Assembly (NCBI RefSeq): GCF_024643285.1
Contig: NZ_JAMSLW010000002.1
Coordinates: forward strand, 372,001 to 436,000
Origin: Parapedobacter lycopersici
GTDB taxonomy: Bacteria; Bacteroidota; Bacteroidia; Sphingobacteriales; Sphingobacteriaceae
Direction: 5' to 3'
Length of the DNA: 64,000 nt
The notes below the pieces were generated by a model. It had not been told where the DNA came from, searched no databases, and saw only the letters and a program-made list of their open reading frames with translations. This document shows, one piece after another, positions 35,885 to 45,251 of the stretch. How positions within the stretch are numbered: position 1 is the first letter of the stretch; each line of letters opens with the position of its first letter. A program made the position numbers and the translations under genes.

Positions 35885-36675
35885 TACAGCCACTTGCATA
35901 TATACACCCACAGGCCAAGATTGCCGGTAATGTGGTTATTGAACCCTTTGTTACGATACATAAGGATGTCGTCATCGAAGACGGCACATGGATCGGCTCC
36001 AACGTGACGATCATGGATGGTGCTCGGATCGGAAAGAACTGCCGCATATTTCCCGGAGCAGTCATCTCGGGAATCCCACAGGACCTGAAGTTCGATGGCG
36101 AGGACACGACGGTTGAAATCGGAGACAATACCACCATCCGGGAGTGCGTCACGATAAACCGGGGCACGAAGGACAAATGGAAGACTGTCATCGGAAAAAA
36201 CTGCCTCATCCAGGCATACAGCCATATTGCACACGACTGTATTATTGGCGATAACTGTATTTTCTCAAACAGCAGCACACTGGCCGGACACATCACCGTG
36301 GGCGATTATGTGGTACTGGCTGGCCTGGTAGCGGTTCATCAGTTCTGCCACATCGGGTCACACGCGTTCATCGCAGGAGGTTCATTGGTGCGGAAAGATG
36401 TGCCGCCGTTTGTTAAGGCTGCGCGGGAGCCGCTTTCCTATGTGGGCATCAACTCCGTTGGCCTCCGGAGACGGGGATTTTCCTCCAGCCAGATCAATGA
36501 AATACAGGATATTTACCGGATTCTTTTCGTTAAGAATAACAACCTGACGAAGGCCCTGGATATCATCGAAGCGGAATATAAACCCACAGAGGTCCGCGAT
36601 GAAATACTGGATTTCATCCGGAATTCCAACCGCGGCGTAATGAAGGGATTCGGTCAGAGCAAGGGTATGCTTTAA
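35881..36675 (+). CDS. lpxA: UDP-N-acetylglucosamine acyltransferase LpxA
   Basis: A 264-residue enzyme for the first step of lipid A synthesis, transferring hydroxyacyl from ACP to UDP-GlcNAc. Hexapeptide beta-helix repeats fill the first two thirds ('LAYIHPQAKIAGNVVIEPFV', 'IGKNCLIQAYSHIAHDCIIG'), with the catalytic His in 'SHIAHDC'. The C-terminal helical domain is 'GLRRRGFSSSQINEIQDIYR'. The start ATG overlaps the lpxC stop (ATGA), which suggests translational coupling. Confidence 0.98.
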   Translation: MIQPLAYIHPQAKIAGNVVIEPFVTIHKDVVIEDGTWIGSNVTIMDGARIGKNCRIFPGAVISGIPQDLKFDGEDTTVEIGDNTTIRECVTINRGTKDKWKTVIGKNCLIQAYSHIAHDCIIGDNCIFSNSSTLAGHITVGDYVVLAGLVAVHQFCHIGSHAFIAGGSLVRKDVPPFVKAAREPLSYVGINSVGLRRRGFSSSQINEIQDIYRILFVKNNNLTKALDIIEAEYKPTEVRDEILDFIRNSNRGVMKGFGQSKGML

Positions 36676-36702
36676 GGGATAAGGACTACTAATGCCGGCC
36701 AC

Positions 36703-37326
36703 GTGGAGATAGTGCTCGAAGATATGGGTAGACGGTTTAACCGGGAATGGATTTTCCGGCACCTGGACTACCGATTTTCAGCCGGGCAAAGCTATGCCGT
36801 ACTGGGGCCGAACGGCTCCGGTAAATCTACACTGCTACAGGTCATTGCATCCAGCCTTACCCCTTCTACGGGCCATATCCGGTACGCACTGGACGGATCG
36901 GCCATAGCTATCGACCAGGTGTACCGACTCATTGCCATCGCAGCGCCCTACATGGAACTGATTGAAGAGTTTACGCTCGCCGAACTGGTTGCGTTCCATT
37001 TTTCATTTAAAAAATACCTTCCGGGATACGACCTCCAGGCAATCATTGAACTGACGGGACTGCAGGCAGCCCGCGATAAAGCGCTGCGCCACTTTTCTTC
37101 GGGTATGCGGCAACGGGTAAAACTGGCGCTGGCCTGCTGCTCGGATGTGCCTGTCCTGTTACTGGACGAACCCACATCCAACCTGGACCGTGCAGGGATC
37201 GACTGGTACCTGGAGCTGGTCAGGGCAACACAGGAAAACCGGTTGCTGATCGTATGCTCGAACCAGGAACACGAATACCGTTTCTGCACGGAAACCCTTC
37301 GGATTACCGATTACAAACAGGCATAA
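36703..37326 (+). CDS. ABC transporter ATP-binding protein (export type)
   Basis: A 207-residue stand-alone ATPase. Walker A GPNGSGKST is at about 37-45, signature 'FSSGMRQR' near 128-135, Walker B 'VPVLLLDEPTSNLD' near 146-159. It has no membrane domain. The start is GTG 36703, 27 bp after lpxA, so it belongs to the lpx operon; a permease partner is not encoded here. By context it may serve lipid or envelope export, but this is inference. Confidence 0.85.
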   Translation: MEIVLEDMGRRFNREWIFRHLDYRFSAGQSYAVLGPNGSGKSTLLQVIASSLTPSTGHIRYALDGSAIAIDQVYRLIAIAAPYMELIEEFTLAELVAFHFSFKKYLPGYDLQAIIELTGLQAARDKALRHFSSGMRQRVKLALACCSDVPVLLLDEPTSNLDRAGIDWYLELVRATQENRLLIVCSNQEHEYRFCTETLRITDYKQA

Positions 37327-37364
37327 CCGACTGTCCGTGGCAGACGTGTTTTTTTGTGATGCAT

Positions 37365-37395
37365 TTGTATCTGGGGACCGAATTCTGTATTTTTG
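37365..37395 (+). promoter_or_regulatory. Promoter of efp (TTG-N20-TATTTTTG)
   Basis: TTG (37365-37367), 20 bases, then TATTTTTG (37388-37395). It gives a leader of about 25 bases before the efp ATG and separates efp from the lpx operon. Confidence 0.65.
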
Positions 37396-37425
37396 GACAG
37401 TTAAGAATTACGAATAGCAATACGT

Positions 37426-37986
37426 ATGGCTAAAGCTTCAGAAGTAAAGACAGGTAATATTTTACGTTTCAATGGTGCACTGGTAAACGTAGAGGAATTT
37501 ATTCACCGCACGCCCGGCAACCTGCGGGCGTTTTATCAGGCGCGGATGCGCAATGTAAAAACCGGCAAACTCGTTGAATACCGTTTCCGTACGGATGAGG
37601 AAGTTGAAATCGCGCGGGTAGAAACCAGCGATTACCAGTATCTGTATGAGGAGGGCGAGACATTTGTGGTGATGGACAATAATACGTTTGAACAATTTAA
37701 TGTTCCGAAGCATCTTTTCGGTGATTCGGCACGGTTTTTGAAAGAAGGTATGCAGGTGATTGTGGCGCTTGAGAGCGATGAACCGATCATGGCTCAGGCA
37801 CCCACAACCGTAGAATTGGAAATTACCTATACGGAACCGGCAGTTAAAGGCGACACATCTACCAATGCCTTAAAAAGTGCGACAGTGGAAACGGGAGTGG
37901 AGATTAAGGTACCTCTTTTTGTAAATCAGGGAGACAAAGTAAAAGTAGATACACGTACGGGAGATTATATCGAACGGGTGAAATAA
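37426..37986 (+). CDS. efp: Elongation factor P
   Basis: A 186-residue translation factor that rescues ribosomes stalled at polyproline. It has the three beta-barrel domains of the family, ending 'VDTRTGDYIERVK'. The loop that normally carries a modified Lys34 (PGKGxAF) reads PGNLRAF here, so the usual modification site is Asn. The same loop is, to my knowledge, typical of Sphingobacteriales. No EpmA, EpmB or EarP gene is in the window. An intrinsic terminator follows. Confidence 0.97.
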   Translation: MAKASEVKTGNILRFNGALVNVEEFIHRTPGNLRAFYQARMRNVKTGKLVEYRFRTDEEVEIARVETSDYQYLYEEGETFVVMDNNTFEQFNVPKHLFGDSARFLKEGMQVIVALESDEPIMAQAPTTVELEITYTEPAVKGDTSTNALKSATVETGVEIKVPLFVNQGDKVKVDTRTGDYIERVK

Positions 37987-38018
37987 AGATATCAAATTTT
38001 TAGGTTTAGGTTGATTAT

Positions 38019-38057
38019 TCGGTCTTGGGGCTCCCCGCTCCAAGGCCGATGTTTTTT
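38019..38057 (+). terminator. Intrinsic terminator after efp
   Basis: TCGGTCTTGG (38019-38028) pairs with CCAAGGCCGA (38040-38049) in a 10-bp stem with one G-U pair, followed by TG and six T. It lies 33 bp after the efp stop and supports ATG 38100 as the start of the next gene. Confidence 0.85.
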
Positions 38058-38099
38058 AGGGGTACTTTATTCGGTATATTCGCACCGGACAACGGGAAT

Positions 38100-38711
38100 A
38101 TGGACCAGACCAAACATGCTTTACGTCAAGCCTACCGGGAAAAGCGGATCCGGCTTTCTGCCGATGAACTCAACCGGTTAAACGAATCGCTCCTGGAGCA
38201 GGTTAAGCAATTCGACATGGTGGGTATCCGCACGATACACCTATTTTTACCCATTAAGGGGAATCACGAACCCGACACATTTGCCATTGCGGATTGGCTG
38301 CTGGAACGGTATCCGGGCATCCGGCTGGCCACTACGCAGCACGGGAAGGATATGCAGGCGATGACGCCGGTCATCTGGGATCGCCGGGCGCCGCTAAAGG
38401 AGAACCGCTGGAAAATTCCCGAGCCGGAACAGGGGGTGTCCATTCCTGCGGACACTATTGATGCGTTGTTTATACCCCTGCTCGCTTTTGACAAAAATGG
38501 AAACCGGGTGGGTTATGGAAAGGGGTTTTACGATCGTTTCCTGGATACCTGCCGGCCGGATGCGCTCCGCATCGGATTATCACTGTTCGACCCGGTGGAT
38601 GCGATCAGTGACCTGCATACCCACGACATTCCGCTCTCCCATTGCATTACCCCCACCGGACGGTGGGCATTCAGCGGACCGGACACTGCTAATACAGTAT
38701 CCGGAACTTGA
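38100..38711 (+). CDS. 5-formyltetrahydrofolate cyclo-ligase
   Basis: A 203-residue enzyme that converts 5-formyl-THF to 5,10-methenyl-THF with ATP. Family features are 'RQAYREKRIRLSADE' near the N-terminus, 'FLPIKGNHEPDT' near 44-55 and the ATP-binding loop 'NRVGYGKGFYDRFL' near 136-149. The ATG at 38100 is chosen because the terminator of efp ends at 38057. The 3' end overlaps the convergent phosphatase gene by 23 bp. Confidence 0.95.
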   Translation: MDQTKHALRQAYREKRIRLSADELNRLNESLLEQVKQFDMVGIRTIHLFLPIKGNHEPDTFAIADWLLERYPGIRLATTQHGKDMQAMTPVIWDRRAPLKENRWKIPEPEQGVSIPADTIDALFIPLLAFDKNGNRVGYGKGFYDRFLDTCRPDALRIGLSLFDPVDAISDLHTHDIPLSHCITPTGRWAFSGPDTANTVSGT

Positions 38712-39978
38712 TGGTGTGGTCAATCTGCCGCAGCTGTTTAAGTAACTTCCGGTCGTATGCCGTGTCGACATCGGTTACCGCATAACCGATATCGCCCTTG
38801 GTCATCAGAAACTGGGCGATGATATTAATCTGATTTTCCGCAAACAGCTGATTGATCTGCGCCATGACGCCGGGTACATTCTGATGAATGTGAAGCAAGC
38901 GGTGGGCTTTTTCCACTTTTGGCAGCTGCAGGTTTGGAAAATTACGGCTCATATAGGTATCTCCCCTATTGATAAAATCGGCCATGCGCCGGGGGATAAA
39001 TTCACTGTTTCGTTTTTTCGCTTTTTTATCATCGAATAGCACAATCCCCTTTTCATTGCAGATTTCCCGGTTTACCTGATCTTTGCTATCGCCCAGGTAG
39101 CCCAGTGTTTTCAGCTTATCCGCGCGTGTCAACTGGTCGTCGCTCAGTTTCACGTTACTTCCCAATAGCAGCATCCCGACGTCTTTCACATATTTTTCTT
39201 CAAATGTTTCCTTGACACGGATAGAGAAGCCATCCCGTTTGAGGATGTGAGCCGCAATTTCGGGGACATTCCCCACAATCAGGCACAGAATCCGGTTCTT
39301 GGGATAAGAAATCGCCCTGGGCAGGTCATTGACATACAGGAATTCGTCAAAACTTGGTGTAATGTGGTCGGCCTTTTCCGACACGCTTTTACGCTCGATA
39401 TTTTCGGTAAATGCAAAGAAACGTTCAATTAATCCGGATTCCTTTAGCTGAAAGTCCGAATAACCATCACCGATACCGTAAATTTTACCGGGCAGCTGCA
39501 GCTGTTTCAATAGCTTCACCTTGCCGCCCTCTTCCGAAAGCGGATTGTTTTCGTCGTAGCCGGTGATGTTTCCCTCCTCGTCAAATGTAAAGGTATTGGC
39601 ATATACATTTTCCTGCTGGATATGGTACGGCGATACGACGGGAATAATAAACTCCTTAAAGCCGCCGGACACGATGAGTGCGCTTTCGCTGTGTTTTTTA
39701 AAGAACTCGCGGTTGCGGAGAAACGACGGAGACACCTTTTTCTTCAATACCGACACCAGTTTCTTAAGGTGGTCGCGGTTGGCCTCCAGTAACCTGATCC
39801 TGCCGGCGAGGCTGTCGCGGAAAGACAGCTGGCCATTCATGGCGAGATTTGTCAACCGCTCTATTTCCTCATAGATCAGTTCCCTGGCCGGGTGTTTAGC
39901 CAATGAAATCCGGGCCAATTCGTCTAACGCTTCCACCTGTGTAAAGGTGCTATCGAAATCGATGATGTAATAGTTCAT
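38689..39978 (-). CDS. SerB-like phosphatase fused to a SerA remnant and ACT domain
   Basis: 429 residues with three parts. Residues 1 to about 210 are a HAD-IB phosphatase close to SerB: nucleophile DFDST (Asp7, acid Asp9), 'VSGGFKEFI' and 'GDGYSDFQL'. Residues about 225-315 resemble half of the substrate-binding domain of phosphoglycerate dehydrogenase ('VKLSDDQLTRADKLKTLGYL'). Residues 357-429 are a SerA-type ACT domain ('RLLHIHQNVPGVMAQINQLF'). The NAD-binding Rossmann domain of SerA is missing. It probably makes serine from phosphoserine under control by the ACT domain; regulation is inferred. Confidence 0.85.
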   Translation of the reverse strand: MNYYIIDFDSTFTQVEALDELARISLAKHPARELIYEEIERLTNLAMNGQLSFRDSLAGRIRLLEANRDHLKKLVSVLKKKVSPSFLRNREFFKKHSESALIVSGGFKEFIIPVVSPYHIQQENVYANTFTFDEEGNITGYDENNPLSEEGGKVKLLKQLQLPGKIYGIGDGYSDFQLKESGLIERFFAFTENIERKSVSEKADHITPSFDEFLYVNDLPRAISYPKNRILCLIVGNVPEIAAHILKRDGFSIRVKETFEEKYVKDVGMLLLGSNVKLSDDQLTRADKLKTLGYLGDSKDQVNREICNEKGIVLFDDKKAKKRNSEFIPRRMADFINRGDTYMSRNFPNLQLPKVEKAHRLLHIHQNVPGVMAQINQLFAENQINIIAQFLMTKGDIGYAVTDVDTAYDRKLLKQLRQIDHTIKFRILY

Positions 39979-39994
39979 CCGTTATTTATGTATG

Positions 39995-40978
39995 TTATTG
40001 TTTTGTTGATAATGCGGTACAGATTTCGCGCAGGGTATCGTCGATGGGACGGAACGTAATGCCGGTCGCCCGACGAACCTTTTCATTGGAAAACTGCCGG
40101 ATCCGGCTGGCCGACCGGGCAACCTCGCGGGTGAGCGATGGCCGTTTGCCGGTAAACCAGGCCAACCCATGCGCCATCCGCCAGGCCAGGCTCAGCACAA
40201 ACGGGGTCGCCTTAAAGCGCGGGGCCGGCCGGCCAAGGTAGGTGCTGCACCTTGCCAGCAGTTCCCTGTTGGACATGTTGACGTTGCTTAACAAAAAACG
40301 CTCACCGCGGATGGCCCTGTTTTCCATCAGGAGGATCATTGCCTTCGCCACATCCTGAACGTCAATAAGTCCGACATTACCCGTCGCATAAAAATTCAGG
40401 CCGTTTTGCAGGTTGGCGAAAAGTGTCCCGGTTGTTCCGTTCCCGCCCGCCCGGGCGGTGGCGCCAATAATCAGTGCGGGATTGACAATGACGGCATCCA
40501 GCCCTTCCGCAATGCCCCGCCAGACTTCCTGCTCTGCTTCATATTTCGCGATGGAATAGCCCGATTTACCGTTGTTGTATTCCCAAAGGTCTTTTTCCGT
40601 AACCGCCGCACCGGATTTGGACTTGCCCAATGCAGCCACCGAACTTACGTGCAACAGCCGTGCGCCGTGTTCGAGTGCAAGTGTCACGACATGGGCTGTC
40701 CCCTCGACATTGATTTTTCGCAGCCGATGGCGATCCGCCGGATGAAAGGAAATAAAAGCCGCGCAGTGATAAACCTCGGTAATCCCTTCAAATGCTTCTT
40801 CCAACGCAAAAAAATCATTGATATCAGCCGTAACCCATTGCAGCTGCGGTTGATTTTCCAGGGATACTGGAATTTGGGAAGAATCGCGTTTTGTCGCGCG
40901 CACATGAACCCCCGAGTCGATGAGCTGCTGAATTAATGCCGAACCGAGAAAGCCTGTTCCTCCTGTTACTAAAACCAC
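39995..40978 (-). CDS. NAD-dependent epimerase/dehydratase family reductase
   Basis: A 327-residue extended short-chain dehydrogenase. The nucleotide-binding TGGTGFLGSA is at about 5-14 and the catalytic YSIAK (YxxxK) near 144-148, with 'LLHVSSVAALG' supplying the Ser. It resembles dihydroflavonol-4-reductase-like or 3-beta-HSD-like enzymes; the substrate is unknown. The start is GTG 40978. A TACTTTTG box on the minus strand (41010-41017) is a plausible promoter. It ends 16 bp upstream of the phosphatase gene, possibly co-transcribed. Confidence 0.88.
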   Translation of the reverse strand: MVLVTGGTGFLGSALIQQLIDSGVHVRATKRDSSQIPVSLENQPQLQWVTADINDFFALEEAFEGITEVYHCAAFISFHPADRHRLRKINVEGTAHVVTLALEHGARLLHVSSVAALGKSKSGAAVTEKDLWEYNNGKSGYSIAKYEAEQEVWRGIAEGLDAVIVNPALIIGATARAGGNGTTGTLFANLQNGLNFYATGNVGLIDVQDVAKAMILLMENRAIRGERFLLSNVNMSNRELLARCSTYLGRPAPRFKATPFVLSLAWRMAHGLAWFTGKRPSLTREVARSASRIRQFSNEKVRRATGITFRPIDDTLREICTALSTKQ

Positions 40979-41097
40979 TGTCGATAAACCCTTGGTAAAA
41001 TAATGCTTCCAAAAGTAAGGTAATAAATGGATATTTGTGGAATATCAGGCCATGATTCTAATTTTTTTGGCGTTTTGACCTACAACACGGAAATACG

Positions 41098-42282
41098 ATG
41101 TCCTTATCTGATTTTTTTGCTCCCGTTTCACCCGATAACCTGGCTCCCGAAAACGGCTATTTGAATTCGCAAATCGGAAAAATAATCCGCGCCTATGACC
41201 GCGAATTTCCCGACCTTACCGAAGACAAGCCGGACCTCGCACTATTTGGGGTGCTGGACGACCGGATGGCGATCGGCAACGATGGCTGTGCACAGGCTCC
41301 GGACGCTGTACGGGAGCACCTTTATCAGCTGTACCAGGGCGATTATAAGCTCCGGATGGCCGACCTGGGGAATATTTTGGCAGGAGAAACGGTAACGGAC
41401 ACCTATGCGGCCGTAAAGACCGTCTGTGCCGAGCTGATCAAATCGAATATCATTCCGGTGATCATCGGCGGCGGACAGGACATTACTTATGCGCAATACC
41501 TCGCTTATGAAAAACTGGAGCAGAAGGTGGAAGTTGCGCTGGTGGATTCACGATTCGATCTGGATCAGGAAAATACCGAAAACGCGCCGCTGAATTCGCT
41601 GACTTACCTGAACCACATCATCCTGCACCAGCCGGATTACTTGTTTAATTTGAGTAACCTGGCCTATCAGACGTATTTTGTGAGCCAGGAGTCCATAGCC
41701 ATGTACGACAAGCTGTACTTTAATGCGATGCGGCTCGGCCTCATTGCAGGCAAAGCCGACCAGGTGGAACCCATTGTCCGGGCAGCGGATATGCTGAGTT
41801 TTGACATCGGGGCCGTACGGTTTTCGGATGCACCGGGCAATGCCCGGGCAACGGTTAACGGCCTGTTCGGCGATGAGGCCTGTCAGATCTGCCGGTACGC
41901 TGGCATGAGCGACAAGCTCACATCCATTGGCTTCTACGAGTGCAATCCGCGACTCGACCGGAGCAGGCAGACCGGAATGCTGGTTTCGCAGATGATCTGG
42001 TATTTTATCGACGGATTCTATCACCGGAAGCACGATGTGCCACTGGTACCGAAATCCGCTTACATCACCTACCGTACCACCCTGGATGACGACGCCAGCT
42101 ATGAACTGGTATTTGTGAAGAGCAAGAAGTCAGACCGGTGGTGGATGCAGGTGCCCTATTCGGGAGTCAAATCCGTTAACGAACGGTACCACCTGGTGCC
42201 CTGCCGCTATGAAGACTATCAGTTAGCCGTTGGCGGCGAAATGCCTGACCTTTGGTGGAAGACCCACCAAAAATTAATTTGA
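41098..42282 (+). CDS. Arginase-fold (ureohydrolase) protein with degenerate metal site
   Basis: 394 residues with the arginase/formimidoylglutamase fold, but several manganese ligands are changed. The GG(D/G)H motif reads 'IGGGQDIT' (Gln127 for His), the DAHxD motif reads 'VDSRFDLD' (Asp150 and Asp154 kept, Arg152 for His), and SxDxDxxDP reads 'SFDIGAVRFSDAPG' (Gly238 for Asp). 'GFYECNP' keeps the conserved Glu281. A C-terminal extension past about 320 is extra. Databases often label this family formimidoylglutamase; catalysis is doubtful here. It precedes rmuC by 16 bp. Confidence 0.85.
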   Translation: MSLSDFFAPVSPDNLAPENGYLNSQIGKIIRAYDREFPDLTEDKPDLALFGVLDDRMAIGNDGCAQAPDAVREHLYQLYQGDYKLRMADLGNILAGETVTDTYAAVKTVCAELIKSNIIPVIIGGGQDITYAQYLAYEKLEQKVEVALVDSRFDLDQENTENAPLNSLTYLNHIILHQPDYLFNLSNLAYQTYFVSQESIAMYDKLYFNAMRLGLIAGKADQVEPIVRAADMLSFDIGAVRFSDAPGNARATVNGLFGDEACQICRYAGMSDKLTSIGFYECNPRLDRSRQTGMLVSQMIWYFIDGFYHRKHDVPLVPKSAYITYRTTLDDDASYELVFVKSKKSDRWWMQVPYSGVKSVNERYHLVPCRYEDYQLAVGGEMPDLWWKTHQKLI

Positions 42283-42298
42283 CGAATAGTTATTTACC

Positions 42299-43660
42299 AT
42301 GGAGATTTACCTGATTGCCGTTGCCCTCATTATCCTGATCGTTGCCGTTGTGTTACTGATCAAACGCCCCCGGTATACCGGGGCGTCGGAATTGACGGCA
42401 TTGCAACAGGAAAAAGAGGTGCTGGTGGTTCAGCTGGCCCGTGCGGAACAACAGGCGGAAAGCCTGGCTGCCGAAAAAGAGCGGATCACGGTCCTGCTCC
42501 GGGAAGAGCAGCAACGGCTCATCAATGAGCTGCAGCAGGAACGCGCGCGGTTGGCCGACGCAGAAAAAGCGCTTGAAAACGCCCGGGCGTACTATACCTC
42601 GCAACAGGAGAAGCTAAAAGAGCAGAAAGCCGAAATTGAAACCATTAAACAGCAATTCAACACCGAGTTTCAGGTTATTGCCAGTAAAATCCTGGAAGAG
42701 AAGACGCAAAAATTTACGGAGACCAACAGCAAGTCCCTTGACCAGATCCTGAATCCGCTCAAGGAAAAAATAAAGACGTTTGAAGAGAAAGTAGAAAAAA
42801 CCTATCAAACCGAGGCCAGCGAACGGAATACCCTGAAAGGCGTGGTGCAGCAATTGATGGAACAAAGCCTGCGTATTAAGGATGAGGCCAATAACCTGAC
42901 GCGTGCGCTCCGGGGCGACAGCAAAAAACAGGGCAATTGGGGGGAAGTGATCCTGGAACGGGTACTGGAGCGTTCGGGGTTAGTCAAAGACCGGGAATAC
43001 CGCCTGCAGGCGTCGCTGATCGATGAAGAGGGCAAGCGCCTGCAACCCGACGCCATCATTGACCTACCTGACGAGAAGCACCTGGTGGTCGATTCCAAAG
43101 TGTCGCTAGTTGCCTATGAGCGTTGGGTGAACGCCGACACCGACGAAGACCGGGAGGCATTTGCCAAGCAACACATCCTGTCGATAGAAAATCACGTGAA
43201 GGGCCTTTCGGCAAAAAATTATCACGACCTGTACCAGATCAACTCACCGGATTTTGTATTGCTTTTTATGCCCATCGAATCGGCATTCAGCATGTCCATT
43301 ACGTATAAAGCGGATCTTTTCAGTGACGCGTGGGACCGGAGGGTGGTAATTGTAAGCCCATCTACCCTGTTGGCCACCCTGCGGACGATCGCCAGCATGT
43401 GGAAACAGGAGCGGCAAACACGCAACGTGCTGGAGATTGCAAAAGAAGCCGGTGCGCTTTACGATAAGTTCGTGGGCTTTCTGCAGGATATGGATCGCGT
43501 GGGAGAGCAATTGAACCGGGCGGTGCGTTCACACGAAGATGCTACCAAGAAATTAGGCAGCGGGCCCGGGAACGTCATTAAAAAGGTAGAAAAGCTAAAG
43601 AAGCTGGGAGCCCGCGCAAGCAAGCAGATTGACAGCAACCTGATTGACGACGAGGAATAA
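42299..43660 (+). CDS. rmuC: DNA recombination protein RmuC homolog
   Basis: 453 residues. An N-terminal membrane anchor (about 3-22, 'LIAVALIILIVAVVLLI') is followed by a long coiled coil (about 35-200) and the RmuC nuclease-like domain ('KKQGNWGEVILERVLERSG' near 209-227, 'PDEKHLVVDSKVSLVAYERW' near 257-276, 'IMPIES'-type 'LLFMPIESAFS' near 325-335). RmuC limits inversions at short inverted repeats. Length and layout are normal for the family. Confidence 0.95.
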   Translation: MEIYLIAVALIILIVAVVLLIKRPRYTGASELTALQQEKEVLVVQLARAEQQAESLAAEKERITVLLREEQQRLINELQQERARLADAEKALENARAYYTSQQEKLKEQKAEIETIKQQFNTEFQVIASKILEEKTQKFTETNSKSLDQILNPLKEKIKTFEEKVEKTYQTEASERNTLKGVVQQLMEQSLRIKDEANNLTRALRGDSKKQGNWGEVILERVLERSGLVKDREYRLQASLIDEEGKRLQPDAIIDLPDEKHLVVDSKVSLVAYERWVNADTDEDREAFAKQHILSIENHVKGLSAKNYHDLYQINSPDFVLLFMPIESAFSMSITYKADLFSDAWDRRVVIVSPSTLLATLRTIASMWKQERQTRNVLEIAKEAGALYDKFVGFLQDMDRVGEQLNRAVRSHEDATKKLGSGPGNVIKKVEKLKKLGARASKQIDSNLIDDEE

Positions 43661-43745
43661 CATTGTCCTTCCGTTCTTATTTTTTTTGGCTAACTTAGCT
43701 GATACAAAACCAGAATATTTCATTAGCTACGTATTTACCAACGCG

Positions 43746-45170
43746 ATGTTCCAAATAAGACAGTTACTACTTGCCAGTATTGCCGTATGTTTCACATCCA
43801 TTACCCTTGCCCAGTCCCTATCGCAGAAAATCACCACTGCTTTCCACCAATTTGCATCGCATGAAAGCCTGGCATACGGCACCGCTTCGCTGACGGTGAT
43901 CAACGCCAAGACAAACCAAGTGGTGTTTTCGGCCAATGAAAAGGTTGGCCTCGCCCCGGCTTCCACGCTAAAAACGCTTACCTCGGCCGCTGCGTATTAC
44001 CTGCTCGGCACCGATTATACCTATGAAACCACACTGGCTTACAGCGGCGAAATTGACCCGCAGGGAAACCTAAAGGGGGATATTATTATCCGCGGCAGCG
44101 GCGACCCGTCGCTGGGCAGCGACCGGTTCCCTCAGACTTCGGACCAAACCGTGCTTTCGGGCTGGGTAAAGGCAATACAGCAGGCGGGAATCAGGCACAT
44201 TGAGGGCGCGGTAATTGTAGACGACTCCCGCTATAACGGCCACACGGCACCGGGCGGATGGACCTGGCAGGACATGGGCAATTACTACGGTGCGGGCGTA
44301 TCGGCCCTGAACTGGCGGGAGAATGCGGTGGGCGTTAATTTCCGCGCAGGCGGCACCGTGAATGCACCTACCTCCATCGTGAGTACGACAGCTGATATCT
44401 CTTACCTGCAGCTGGTTAATGAAACGACCACCGGCGATCGTGGTACAGGCGATCGTGTATATGCTTTTTCCGCACCCTATGCCTCGCGCATTTACCTTCG
44501 GGGAACCTATGGCATCGATCTCCGGAAAACCGTCTATCTGTCGTTGCCGGACGGGGCTTATGACGCCGCGTACCAGCTGCACACGGCATTGGCTAACGCA
44601 GGGATTGACCAGACCAGTGCACCCACAACGTTTCACCTGCTGAAACTGGCGGGCAGTGAGATCCCGCAGCCGGGTAAGGTGCTGGAAAATTACCGTTCGC
44701 CCGCATTACGCGAATTGATTTACTGGTTTAACCAAAAAAGCATTAACCTGTATGGCGAGGCTTTCCTGAAAACCATGGTATACCAGGAAGAAGGCAAGAC
44801 CGACACCCGTGACGGGGCGGAGATGCTCCGGGATTTCTGGACCAATAAACTAGCTATTGCTCCGGGTGAACTGAAGCTTATGGATGGTAGCGGGCTTTCA
44901 CCGGAGAACCGGATTACCACACATGCGATGGCACGTATTCTCACCTCGATCCGCACCGCACCCTGGTTCGGGAGTTTTTACGAAAGCTTGCCAACATATA
45001 ATGGAATGAAGATGAAAAGCGGTACCATAGGCGGTGTACTGGGCTATACCGGTTATCAGACTGCGCCTGACGGCACGCCGCTGGTATTTTCCCTGCTGGT
45101 AAACAATTATCAGGGGCCTGCGCAGCCGATGCGTCAGCGCATGTTCCAATTGCTAAATACGTTGAAATGA
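43746..45170 (+). CDS. dacB: D-alanyl-D-alanine carboxypeptidase/endopeptidase (PBP4, DacB type)
   Basis: A 474-residue class C penicillin-binding protein that trims or opens peptidoglycan cross-links. A signal peptide (1-24, '...SITLAQS') is followed by SxxK in 'APASTLKTLT', SxN in 'DGSGLSPENR' and KSG in 'MKSGTIGG'. The longer reading from 43644 starts inside rmuC and has no start signal. It is followed by 120 bp and then maeB, so it is probably a separate transcript from maeB. Confidence 0.93.
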   Translation: MFQIRQLLLASIAVCFTSITLAQSLSQKITTAFHQFASHESLAYGTASLTVINAKTNQVVFSANEKVGLAPASTLKTLTSAAAYYLLGTDYTYETTLAYSGEIDPQGNLKGDIIIRGSGDPSLGSDRFPQTSDQTVLSGWVKAIQQAGIRHIEGAVIVDDSRYNGHTAPGGWTWQDMGNYYGAGVSALNWRENAVGVNFRAGGTVNAPTSIVSTTADISYLQLVNETTTGDRGTGDRVYAFSAPYASRIYLRGTYGIDLRKTVYLSLPDGAYDAAYQLHTALANAGIDQTSAPTTFHLLKLAGSEIPQPGKVLENYRSPALRELIYWFNQKSINLYGEAFLKTMVYQEEGKTDTRDGAEMLRDFWTNKLAIAPGELKLMDGSGLSPENRITTHAMARILTSIRTAPWFGSFYESLPTYNGMKMKSGTIGGVLGYTGYQTAPDGTPLVFSLLVNNYQGPAQPMRQRMFQLLNTLK

Positions 45171-45251
45171 CCCATTTTAGTCGGGGAAAAGGGACCTCGA
45201 TGGAGACACATGACAATACCAAACAGCTGTTTACCAATCAGAAAAGAATCA

